A stretch of 17,125 nucleotides of DNA from an uncultured Oscillospiraceae bacterium (GTDB lineage Bacteria > Bacillota > Clostridia > Oscillospirales > Ruminococcaceae). This document shows, one piece after another, positions 1 to 5,269 of the stretch. Numbering within the stretch: the first letter of the stretch is position 1; every line of letters begins with the position of its first letter. The DNA is taken from contig URGV01000043.1 in the NCBI GenBank assembly GCA_900547455.1, positions 1 to 17,125 of the forward strand. Reading direction: 5' to 3'. The position numbers and the translations under genes are program-made. Below the pieces are notes generated by a model, which worked only from the letters and a program-made list of their open reading frames with translations, was not told where the DNA came from and did not search any database.

Positions 1-1513
1 CGGTGGACAGGTCGAGGTACATGGACTCGCCGGAGTACATCTTAACGGTGAAGAACGCTTTGTCAGCGAAGTCGAATACAGCGGTGCCGTTCTCGCCCTT
101 CTTAACTTTCCACAGCTGAGCCTTGGAAGCGTCGTTGGTCCAGTCAAAGTTTACATATTCCCAATCGTTGTTAACGTATTTGCCGGAAACCCAAACTTCG
201 TTGGTCTGTTTGCCGGAATCGTTGTCAGCAACGTATACGTAGTAGGTCAGGGTCTCGGAATCAACGGTCTTCCAAGTATCCTTCAGAGTAACCTTCAGGT
301 ATACAGCGTTTGGCATGATCTCATCGGTGTATTTGCTGTAGGAAGCGTAGTCGGTAGCGGTCGCTTTGTACAGTTCAGCCTTTTCGATCAGTTCAGCAAC
401 GCCGGTGGATTTCTCGATCAGGTTGATGGACCAGTTCTTGTCGATGTTGCCGGTGTAGTGGCCGTAGTCAGCCATGACTTTGTCCTCATCAGCAGAGTCG
501 ATGTATGGTTTGTCGATAACATCGTCGGTAGCTTTGATCTCAGCCAGGTTAACGGTAACAACAGCGTCGTCCCAAGTTACGGTCTTGCCAGCATCAACCA
601 TCTTCTGGAACTGCTCATTTACGTTGTCGATGAATTCCTGAACTTCGTGACCATCGTCCCTGTCTTTGATAGTGTAGGTCTTTCCGTTGATGGTTGCTTT
701 CGCAGACTCAACAGTTCTCTCTACTTCCTTATCATCAGAGTCAACAACTACAACAGTTTCTGGAACTCCAATCAGTGCTGGAGCAACAGCCGGACTGCCA
801 GCAGTAGCACCCTCTCTATAGGTACCAACTACAGCATGTACAGTACCTGTAACAGTTCTATTATTGTCAAAATCATCTGCATCAACAGTCAAAGAAATTG
901 GCTCATAGGTATAATTTTCCGGTGCATCTTCGCCAAAAATTTCTTTATAGTCTACTTTATCGATCCAGAAGCGAACAGTAACGGTGTTATCTGCCGGATT
1001 ATAGCTAGCAGAAGCAACAGTGAGAATGGGAGTAGTGGCTACATCCAAAGAAACATCATCAGCTGCGTCGATACCTGCTGCATCTGCTTCATGGCTGGTC
1101 AGCATAAATGGAACATCCCTTCTGATTTCTACTACTTCACCAACAGAAGGATCTACGCTAGTTTCTCCGTGATAGAAATAAGAAGAGTCCAGTCTTACGC
1201 TCTTAACAGCGTCCTGACCATCAGTGCCTTCAGTCCAGGTGTTCTTCCACTGATACTGATCGTCGGCATACAGAGGCATCCAGATAACGTCACCTGGCTC
1301 GAAGTCAACAGACTCGCTGTCGTTCAGCTCGGTGGTGGATTCCTCAATGATGTCACCATCTTTGTCAGTTACAAACAGCTCGCCATCGAACTGGAAGTTG
1401 GACGGCCAGTCTGCTTCGTCATTAGAGCCAGTGCTATACTGAATAGCAAAAGCGTTAGCGCCCATGCCCAGTACCATAGCAGAAGCCAATGCTACGGAAA
1501 GTACTTTTTTCAT
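1..1513 (-). CDS. Large secreted protein, C-terminus beyond window edge
   Basis: The gene reads leftward from ATG at 1513 and is still open at base 1, giving 504 visible residues. AGGAGG at 1524-1529 lies 10 nt upstream of the ATG. The N-terminus is a clear Sec signal peptide: MKK, then a hydrophobic core, then cleavage after A-N-A-F-A. The mature part is acidic, rich in Thr, Val and Asp, has no predicted membrane span, and alternates hydrophobic and polar residues like extracellular beta-sandwich domains. I recognise no named domain. The last visible segment (bases 2-82, AVFDFADKAFFTVKM onward) matches the small secreted protein at 3231-3674. The signal peptide nearly equals that of the NPETG protein at 5270. 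It is probably a cell-surface or S-layer-like protein, but the anchor, if any, lies outside the window. Exported location is well supported; function is unknown. Confidence 0.85.
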   Translation of the reverse strand, partial: MKKVLSVALASAMVLGMGANAFAIQYSTGSNDEADWPSNFQFDGELFVTDKDGDIIEESTTELNDSESVDFEPGDVIWMPLYADDQYQWKNTWTEGTDGQDAVKSVRLDSSYFYHGETSVDPSVGEVVEIRRDVPFMLTSHEADAAGIDAADDVSLDVATTPILTVASASYNPADNTVTVRFWIDKVDYKEIFGEDAPENYTYEPISLTVDADDFDNNRTVTGTVHAVVGTYREGATAGSPAVAPALIGVPETVVVVDSDDKEVERTVESAKATINGKTYTIKDRDDGHEVQEFIDNVNEQFQKMVDAGKTVTWDDAVVTVNLAEIKATDDVIDKPYIDSADEDKVMADYGHYTGNIDKNWSINLIEKSTGVAELIEKAELYKATATDYASYSKYTDEIMPNAVYLKVTLKDTWKTVDSETLTYYVYVADNDSGKQTNEVWVSGKYVNNDWEYVNFDWTNDASKAQLWKVKKGENGTAVFDFADKAFFTVKMYSGESMYLDLST

Positions 1514-1540
1514 AGTCTTTCTTCCTCCTAAAAATTTTTC

Positions 1541-1601
1541 TTTGCCGCTTGTTGGGCAAAGTTTGGTTTGGTTTGTGTTTTAAACGACACTCTGCGGCAA
1601 A
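1541..1601 (-). promoter_or_regulatory. 5' leader stem-loop upstream of the secreted-protein RBS
   Basis: A perfect 8-bp stem pairs TTTGCCGC with GCGGCAAA (1541-1548 with 1594-1601) and closes a 45-nt loop. It ends 11 nt before the AGGAGG site. No U-tract follows, so it is not a terminator. It may stabilise the mRNA or expose the ribosome binding site. That role is inferred by analogy with long-lived S-layer transcripts. Confidence 0.45.
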
Positions 1602-1677
1602 CAAAAGGGCCTACCAGCGGCCTGCCGTTCAAAGCACCGAGCGGAAGATTCTCCACAATCTCCCTTGCTCTGCCAAT

Positions 1678-1706
1678 ACTATACCACAACGCCTGGCAAA
1701 ATGCAA
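1678..1706 (-). promoter_or_regulatory. Sigma-A promoter of the large secreted protein
   Basis: On the minus strand, -35 TTGCAT (1701-1706) and -10 TATAGT (1678-1683) are separated by exactly 17 nt. Transcription would begin near 1671, giving an untranslated leader of roughly 158 nt before the ATG at 1513. Confidence 0.7.
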
Positions 1707-1879
1707 GCCCCTTTCGTAAAAAAAATGTAATTTTTATCCCTCCAAAGTAACAGCAATGTCATTTTTACCGTTTGATAATCAACAGATTTTGGCGTGATTA
1801 TGCGGTTTTTCTGCCGCCATGCCGTCGAAGTCTCCGACAGAAATTTTTTTGTAACTTTTCTCTGTTGAGGTGGATTTTT

Positions 1880-1895
1880 TGTAATGGACGTTACA
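1880..1895. promoter_or_regulatory. Inverted repeat TGTAA-N6-TTACA, possible operator
   Basis: Five-base half-sites TGTAA and TTACA are separated by 6 nt, the spacing typical of CRP/FNR-type operators. Single TGTAA copies also occur at 1726-1730 and 1850-1854. It lies about 54 bp upstream of the antitoxin RNA promoter and about 175 bp upstream of the large secreted-protein promoter. The regulator is unknown. The surrounding stretch (1707-1948) holds no convincing gene. Confidence 0.3.
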
Positions 1896-1933
1896 TTTAA
1901 TCGCTAGGGAATGGGCCGGAGCGCCCGCAAATA

Positions 1934-1965
1934 CAAAAGCCCCGCCGCTTGACGCGCCGGAGCCC
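1934..1965 (-). terminator. Possible terminator of the toxin mRNA
   Basis: On the minus strand GCTCCG (1963-1958) can pair with CGGGGC (1944-1939), with one G-U pair and a 13-nt loop, followed by TTTTG. It overlaps the antitoxin promoter. The stem is short, so the toxin transcript could instead end at the 2040-2081 hairpin. Confidence 0.3.
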
Positions 1966-1977
1966 TTGTGTTATAAT
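1949..1977 (+). promoter_or_regulatory. Strong promoter of the antisense antitoxin RNA
   Basis: -35 TTGACG (1949-1954), a 17-nt spacer, and a perfect -10 TATAAT (1972-1977) make this one of the best promoters in the window. It faces the toxin gene and has no coding sequence downstream on its strand, as expected for a small-RNA promoter. The predicted start is near 1984. Confidence 0.8.
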
Positions 1978-1983
1978 ACCTGA

Positions 1984-2084
1984 TGAAGGCGGCCTCCCGG
2001 GCTAGCGGGAAACGGCCAACTCATATCAAGTTAAAGTTGAAATTGCCGCTTCCGCGCTAGGACTCGTGGAGGCGGTTATTTCTT
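1984..2084 (+). ncRNA. Predicted antisense RNA antitoxin, about 100 nt
   Basis: This RNA would start about 7 nt after TATAAT at 1972-1977. It folds an early hairpin (GGCC-TCCCG at 1991-1999 with CGGGA at 2006-2010 and GGCC at 2014-2017). It ends in a strong hairpin whose arms are 2040-2053 and 2068-2081, with two G-U pairs, running into a T-rich TTATTTCTT. The 3' part is complementary to the last codons and the 3' untranslated region of the toxin mRNA. This is the convergent 3'-overlap arrangement known from txpA/RatA and bsrG/SR4 in Bacillus. Both the ends and the function are predicted. Confidence 0.65.
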
Positions 2085-2159
2085 GGCTACAATTCTGTAA
2101 ACCAGATCAACAATCGCCACTATAAGTAAGCCGAATGTCAAGACATCGTTCGTACTCAT
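2076..2159 (-). CDS. Small hydrophobic type I toxin peptide (holin-like)
   Basis: This 27-residue ORF runs from ATG (2157-2159) to TAA (2076-2078). It begins MSTNDVLTFGLLIVAIVDL and ends with basic residues (R22, K26, K27). That is a polar start, a single hydrophobic helix of about 15 residues, and a Lys tail, which is the plan of Firmicutes type I toxins and the 'putative holin-like toxin' family. Family membership is from architecture only. A Shine-Dalgarno, AAGGGGGTG, one base off AAGGAGGTG, sits 5 nt upstream but is buried in a hairpin. The gene has its own promoter (2212-2240) and faces an antisense RNA on the other strand. It would act by inserting in the cell membrane. It is below the usual gene-caller length limit, so it is easily missed. 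Confidence 0.75.
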   Translation of the reverse strand: MSTNDVLTFGLLIVAIVDLVYRIVAKK

Positions 2160-2187
2160 ACGGCCACCCCCTTTCGGAGCTGACCGT
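2160..2187 (-). promoter_or_regulatory. SD-sequestering hairpin in the toxin mRNA leader
   Basis: Immediately before the toxin ATG, ACGGTCAGCTCC (2187-2176) pairs with GGGGGTGGCCGT (2171-2160) around a GAAA tetraloop. Of 12 positions, 11 pair, counting two G-U pairs, with one G-G mismatch. The AAGGGGGTG Shine-Dalgarno lies in the 3' arm and loop. The full-length mRNA should therefore be translated poorly, which is a known safety feature of type I toxin mRNAs. Confidence 0.65.
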
Positions 2188-2211
2188 GTCGCCTTCACCG
2201 GTATGGCTTAC

Positions 2212-2240
2212 AGTATACCACAATTCGACAAAGCTGTAAA
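2212..2240 (-). promoter_or_regulatory. Sigma-A promoter of the toxin gene
   Basis: On the minus strand, -35 TTTACA (2235-2240), a 17-nt spacer and -10 TATACT (2212-2217). Transcription would start near 2205, giving a leader of about 46 nt that holds the SD-sequestering hairpin. The promoter lies directly downstream of the terminator of the repeat-protein gene, so the toxin has its own transcription unit. Confidence 0.75.
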
Positions 2241-2245
2241 CAACT

Positions 2246-2289
2246 AAAAAAGCAGCCCGCTTTCAAAAAACGGGCTGCTTTTTATTTTG
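2246..2289. terminator. Bidirectional intrinsic terminator
   Basis: A perfect 9-bp stem, AGCAGCCCG (2251-2259) with CGGGCTGCT (2271-2279), is flanked by A5 on the left and TTTTTATTTT on the right. It can therefore terminate in both directions. On the minus strand it ends the repeat-protein transcript just after its stop codon at 2298. Confidence 0.9.
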
Positions 2290-2297
2290 GGCTCAAA

Positions 2298-3029
2298 TTA
2301 GCAATTGCAGTCTCTGTTCGCAGAGCCTTTCAGCGAAGAACCGTTGTTTCTGGAAGAAGAACCGTTCAGGCTGCTGCCGCTGCCATTTCTGGACGCAGAG
2401 CTGTTCAGGCCGTTGCGCTCACTTCTGGATACAGCGCCGCTCAGGGTAGAACCGCTGCTTCTGGACGCAGAGCCGTTCAGGCTGTTGCTCTCGCTTCTGG
2501 ATACAGCGCCGCTCAGGGTAGAACCGCTGCTTCTGGACGCAGAGCCATTCAGGTCACTGCCATTGCTTCTGGATGCAGAGCCATTCAGGTCGCTTCCGTT
2601 GCTTCTGGACGCAGAGCCATTCAGCTCGCTGCCGTTGCTTCTGGATGCAGAGCCGTTCAGCTCACTTCCGTTGCTTCTGGATGCGGAACCGTTCAGGTCG
2701 CTGCCGTTGCTTCTGGAAGCAGAGCCATTCAGGTCGCTGCCGTTGCTTCTGGAAGCAGAGCCATTCAGGTCGCTGCCATTGCTTCTGGAAGAGGATCCAT
2801 TCAGGCTGTTGCTGTTGCTTCTGGATACAGCGCCGCTCAGAGTGGAGCCGCCGTTTCTGGAAGCAGAACCTCTCAGGTCGCTGCCGCTGCTTCTGGAATC
2901 GGAGCCGTTGAGGCCGCCGTTTTCGCTTCTGCTGACAGCGCCTTTCAGGCAAGAAGATGCGCTTACGCCCACAGAAGCACTAACAGTCAGTACAGCCGCA
3001 ACTGCCAGGGAAAGTACTTTCTTGTTCAT
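2298..3029 (-). CDS. Secreted Ser/Gly/Asn-rich dodecapeptide-repeat protein
   Basis: This 243-residue protein starts at ATG 3029, with AAGGAG at 3039-3044, 9 nt upstream. Residues 1-25 form a Sec signal peptide (MNKKVLSLAVAAVL, cleavage near VSAS). Residues 28-243 are 18 consecutive units of about 12 residues with consensus LNGSASRSNGSD. One Leu starts each unit and an SxSR core is nearly invariant. Unit 16 has 13 residues and the last has 11. The only cysteines are C27 just before the array and C241 and C243 at the very end, so a disulfide could cap it. Variant units LSGAVSRS occur at positions 4, 13 and 15, suggesting block duplication. One Leu per fixed 12-residue turn suggests a solenoid or extended surface fibre. 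That is inference, and I do not recognise the family. It is followed directly by a strong terminator. Confidence 0.85.
   Translation of the reverse strand: MNKKVLSLAVAAVLTVSASVGVSASSCLKGAVSRSENGGLNGSDSRSSGSDLRGSASRNGGSTLSGAVSRSNSNSLNGSSSRSNGSDLNGSASRSNGSDLNGSASRSNGSDLNGSASRSNGSELNGSASRSNGSELNGSASRSNGSDLNGSASRSNGSDLNGSASRSSGSTLSGAVSRSESNSLNGSASRSSGSTLSGAVSRSERNGLNSSASRNGSGSSLNGSSSRNNGSSLKGSANRDCNC
2301..2948 (-). repeat. Tandem 36-bp coding repeat array, 18 units
   Basis: The DNA repeats with a 36-bp period inside the secreted repeat-protein gene. Units 5-12 (2517-2804) are the most uniform and differ mainly at synonymous or D/E positions. The outer units are more diverged. This is what expansion and contraction by slippage or unequal recombination would leave. 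Confidence 0.9.
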
Positions 3030-3060
3030 AAATTATCGCTCCTTTTTTTGGGTCTGAGGC

Positions 3061-3092
3061 TTTTTGCCTGTCCACTAAGCCACGGGCAAAAA
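3061..3092 (-). promoter_or_regulatory. 5' leader stem-loop of the repeat-protein gene
   Basis: An 11-bp stem, TTTTTGCCTGT (3061-3071) with ACGGGCAAAAA (3082-3092) on the plus strand, closes a 10-nt loop. In the transcript it ends 16 nt before the AAGGAG site. It is followed by no U-tract in either direction, so it is a leader structure and not a terminator. Confidence 0.45.
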
Positions 3093-3148
3093 ACTTCAAG
3101 ATAGTAAAAATGGGATCAATTTACAAAATCTCCATTATATACGGTTTT

Positions 3149-3177
3149 ATTTTATCACAGCTGTCCGCTAAAATCAA
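3149..3177 (-). promoter_or_regulatory. Probable promoter of the repeat-protein gene
   Basis: On the minus strand, -35 TTGATT (3172-3177), a 17-nt spacer and -10 TAAAAT (3149-3154). A second TATAAT at 3134-3139 lacks a good -35. The leader would be about 110 nt and contains the stem-loop at 3061-3092. Confidence 0.5.
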
Positions 3178-3230
3178 CCGGATTCCAGCGGTGGCAGCCA
3201 TTTTTCCACAGCTTTTTTATCAGAAACGCC

Positions 3231-3674
3231 TTATCCCACGACCACATACCGGCCCAGGTCACGGGTTCTAATCACATAGCCGCTGATCCTTTCACCGTCT
3301 TTGCCGATGGTATATCCGTGCGCATACTGGGCTTCCACCTCATCAATGCTGTCATCTTCTGCGATTTCATAGACCTGCTGGTCCTCATCCGCCTGCAAAA
3401 ACAGCTCGCCGGTGCGCAAAAAGCCCTCTTCCCCAGTGTCAAACTGGTAGAAGCGGTCCGCTTCCAGGCCGGTTTCTTCCCAAACCGTCTGCGCAAGCTG
3501 ACGGTCATACTCTGTATCCAACGACAGGTAAACGCTTTCGTTTTCCTGCATCCGAACAGTAAAGAACGCATTGTCGCCAAAATCAAACACCGCGCTCGCT
3601 CCGCTGGCCGATACGCTGACGCCGGTGGCCGCCATGCAAAGGGCCAGTGCCGCAGCTGCAATCCATTTCCTCAT
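3231..3674 (-). CDS. Small secreted protein sharing a segment with the 1-1513 protein
   Basis: The product is 147 residues. I chose ATG at 3674 over upstream in-frame starts because AGGAGG (3683-3688) lies 8 nt before it and a signal peptide begins there (MRKWIAAAALALCMAATGVS, cleavage near VSASGASA). An earlier start would hide the signal peptide and run through the promoter. Residues 28-54, AVFDFGDNAFFTVRM and onward, match the last 27 visible residues of the large secreted protein with 18 identities. It is thus a stand-alone version of a domain of that protein. The rest is acidic with many Glu, Asp, Gln and Tyr, and ends RDLGRYVVVG. It has no anchor motif, so it is probably released or bound non-covalently at the surface. 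Function is unknown. Confidence 0.8.
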   Translation of the reverse strand: MRKWIAAAALALCMAATGVSVSASGASAVFDFGDNAFFTVRMQENESVYLSLDTEYDRQLAQTVWEETGLEADRFYQFDTGEEGFLRTGELFLQADEDQQVYEIAEDDSIDEVEAQYAHGYTIGKDGERISGYVIRTRDLGRYVVVG

Positions 3675-3695
3675 CGCTTTTTCCTCCTTTTTGCT

Positions 3696-3714
3696 GGGAA
3701 GTTCTACACTTCCC
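3696..3714 (-). promoter_or_regulatory. 5'-terminal leader hairpin of the small secreted gene
   Basis: GGGAAGT (3696-3702) pairs perfectly with ACTTCCC (3708-3714) around a 5-nt loop. Given a predicted start near 3720, this hairpin sits at the extreme 5' end of the mRNA and ends 7 nt before AGGAGG. 5'-terminal hairpins are known to slow mRNA decay in Firmicutes; the role here is inferred. Confidence 0.45.
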
Positions 3715-3726
3715 GGAAATATCTTC

Positions 3727-3755
3727 ATTATATACCCAGCGCCCCAAAAAAGCAA
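3727..3755 (-). promoter_or_regulatory. Promoter of the small secreted gene
   Basis: On the minus strand, -35 TTGCTT (3750-3755), a 17-nt spacer and a perfect -10 TATAAT (3727-3732). It diverges from the metY promoter at 3833-3861. A 14-bp perfect palindrome, GGGAAAATTTTCCC (3767-3780), lies 11 bp upstream of the -35. Confidence 0.7.
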
Positions 3756-3766
3756 CCTCACCGGAA

Positions 3767-3780
3767 GGGAAAATTTTCCC
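3767..3780. promoter_or_regulatory. 14-bp palindrome between divergent promoters
   Basis: GGGAAAATTTTCCC is a perfect palindrome between two divergent promoters, close behind the -35 of the leftward one. It could be an operator for a dimeric regulator. Nothing identifies the protein. Confidence 0.25.
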
Positions 3781-3832
3781 AAAAGCATAAAATAGCTCCC
3801 CTTGTCACAGCCGTGAAAGTTACCCCGCACAG

Positions 3833-3861
3833 TTGCAAAAGAAATACGGACGTGCTACAAT
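3833..3861 (+). promoter_or_regulatory. Promoter of metY
   Basis: -35 TTGCAA (3833-3838), a 17-nt spacer and -10 TACAAT (3856-3861). The leader is about 65 nt and contains a short hairpin, GCGGC (3883-3887) with GCCGC (3898-3902). That is too small for a SAM riboswitch or T-box, and I see neither. Confidence 0.6.
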
Positions 3862-3936
3862 GGAAAAAGGAAGGATTTACCGGCGGCTAACAACGTTGCC
3901 GCTCCCGTCCGATCAACAAGAAAAGGACTGATGACC

Positions 3937-5202
3937 ATGAAAATTGAAACCCAATGCCTGCACGAGGGCTACACCCCTCAAAACGGACAGCCACTGACGC
4001 TGCCGATTTACCAGAGCACGACCTATAAATATGAATCTACCGCCCAGGTAGCCAAGCTGTTTGACCTGACCGCTGACGGCCACATGTACTCCCGCATCTC
4101 CAACCCAACGGTAGCCGCCGTGGAGGAAAAGATCGCCGCGCTGGAAGGCGGTGTGGGTGCGCTGTGCACCACCTCCGGACAGGCCGCTACCCTGATTGCG
4201 GTGCTCAACATCCTGAGCGCCGGGGACCACATCCTGTGCTCCTCCACCATCTACGGCGGCACCATCAACCTGCTCGCCGTCACCCTCAAGCGCTTTGGCA
4301 TTGAGACTTCGTTTGTGGACGCAGATGCGGACGAGGAGACCCTCAAGGCTCAGATCCAGCCCAACACCAAGGCGGTCTTTGCCGAGACCATCGCCAATCC
4401 CGCCATCGCGGTGCTCGATATTGAAAAAATGGCCCGCGTCGCCCACTCCCACAACATTCCGCTGATTGTGGACAACACCTTCGCCACCCCAATTCTCTGC
4501 CGCCCATTTGAATTTGGCGCGGACATCGTCATCCACTCCACCACCAAATACATGGACGGCCATGCCACCCAGGTCGGCGGCGTCATCGTCGACAGTGGTA
4601 AATTTGACTGGACCAACGGCAACTTCCCGGAATTCACCGAGCCGGATGAGTCCTACCACGGCGTGGTCTACACCCGCGATTTCGGAAACGCAGCCTACAT
4701 CACCAAGGCCCGCGTCCAGCTGATGCGCGACCTCGGCTGCTACCCTTCCGCTGAAGCCGCCTTCCTGCTCAACCACGGGCTGGAAACGCTGCACCTGCGC
4801 ATGGAGCGCCACTGCCAGAACGCCGACAAGGTGGCCCACTTCCTGGCAAGCTGTGACAAGGTGGAATCGGTCAACTACCCCACCCTGGAAAACAACCCCT
4901 ACCACGCGCTCGCGCAGAAGTACCTGCCTAAAGGCTGCAGCGGCGTCATCGCCTTCACCATCAAGGGCGGGCGCGACGCTTCCATCCGCTTTATCGACAG
5001 CCTGAAGCTGGCTTCGCTGGTGGTTCATGTCGCCGATGTGCGCACCCTGGTGCTGCATCCGGCAAGCTCCACCCACCGTCAGCTGACCGATGAACAGCTG
5101 GTTGCCGCCGGCATCAGCCCCGGCCTCATCCGCCTGTCGGTCGGCATCGAAAACGTCGATGACATCATCGAGGATTTAAAACAGGCTTTGGAAAAGGCAT
5201 AA
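3937..5202 (+). CDS. metY: O-acetylhomoserine sulfhydrylase (PLP enzyme)
   Basis: The 421-residue protein makes homocysteine from O-acetylhomoserine and sulfide in the cytoplasm, using pyridoxal phosphate. The opening MKIETQCLHEGYTPQNGQPL and PIYQSTTY are typical of the MetY branch of the Cys/Met metabolism PLP family. K204 in VIHSTTKYMDGH is the predicted PLP lysine, with D179 in IVDNTFATP binding the cofactor ring nitrogen. SRISNPT and the C-terminal RLSVGIEN are also conserved. The length is normal for MetY. An ATG at 3931 is possible, but AAAAGGA at 3921-3927 lies only 3 nt from it and 9 nt from 3937, and homologues usually begin MKxET. It is monocistronic or leads into the next gene through a weak stem (5190-5220). 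Because sulfide is the donor, it may also assimilate sulfur in an anaerobic gut-like habitat. Confidence 0.93.
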   Translation: MKIETQCLHEGYTPQNGQPLTLPIYQSTTYKYESTAQVAKLFDLTADGHMYSRISNPTVAAVEEKIAALEGGVGALCTTSGQAATLIAVLNILSAGDHILCSSTIYGGTINLLAVTLKRFGIETSFVDADADEETLKAQIQPNTKAVFAETIANPAIAVLDIEKMARVAHSHNIPLIVDNTFATPILCRPFEFGADIVIHSTTKYMDGHATQVGGVIVDSGKFDWTNGNFPEFTEPDESYHGVVYTRDFGNAAYITKARVQLMRDLGCYPSAEAAFLLNHGLETLHLRMERHCQNADKVAHFLASCDKVESVNYPTLENNPYHALAQKYLPKGCSGVIAFTIKGGRDASIRFIDSLKLASLVVHVADVRTLVLHPASSTHRQLTDEQLVAAGISPGLIRLSVGIENVDDIIEDLKQALEKA

Positions 5203-5203
5203 T
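5175..5203 (+). promoter_or_regulatory. Possible promoter of the NPETG protein gene
   Basis: -35 TTTAAA (5175-5180), a 17-nt spacer and -10 CATAAT (5198-5203) lie over the last codons of metY. A weak stem, GGAAAAGGC (5190-5198) with GCCTTTCC (5213-5220), overlaps it and might be a metY terminator instead. Confidence 0.35.
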
Positions 5204-5269
5204 GCCAACTCCGCCTTTCCTTGGATGTTCATAAATAAAAAAAGAAAAGATAGACTGGAGGTATTAGCC

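Noticed and set aside
458..1531. 357-codon plus-strand ORF
   Set aside because: Antisense to the secreted protein, whose minus-strand frame has a signal peptide, AGGAGG and promoter.
1568..1750. 60-codon plus-strand ORF
   Set aside because: It covers the leader and promoter of the large secreted gene and has no ribosome site.
1984..2084. Structured RNA at 1984-2084 as a metabolite riboswitch
   Set aside because: No gene follows on that strand; the position opposite the toxin 3' end explains it as antisense RNA.
2301..2948. The 36-bp tandem repeats as a CRISPR array
   Set aside because: The repeats are contiguous with no spacers and stay in one reading frame of a secreted protein.
2305..3057. 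250-residue open frame on the plus strand across the repeat gene
   Set aside because: It is the mirror of the 36-bp repeat; it has no ribosome site, while the minus frame has a signal peptide, ribosome site and terminator.
3675..3830. N-terminal extension of the small secreted protein to an upstream start at 3830
   Set aside because: It would cover the promoter, leader hairpin and AGGAGG, and would hide the signal peptide.
3862..3936. SAM riboswitch or T-box before metY
   Set aside because: The leader is only about 65 nt and holds one small hairpin; neither fold could fit.
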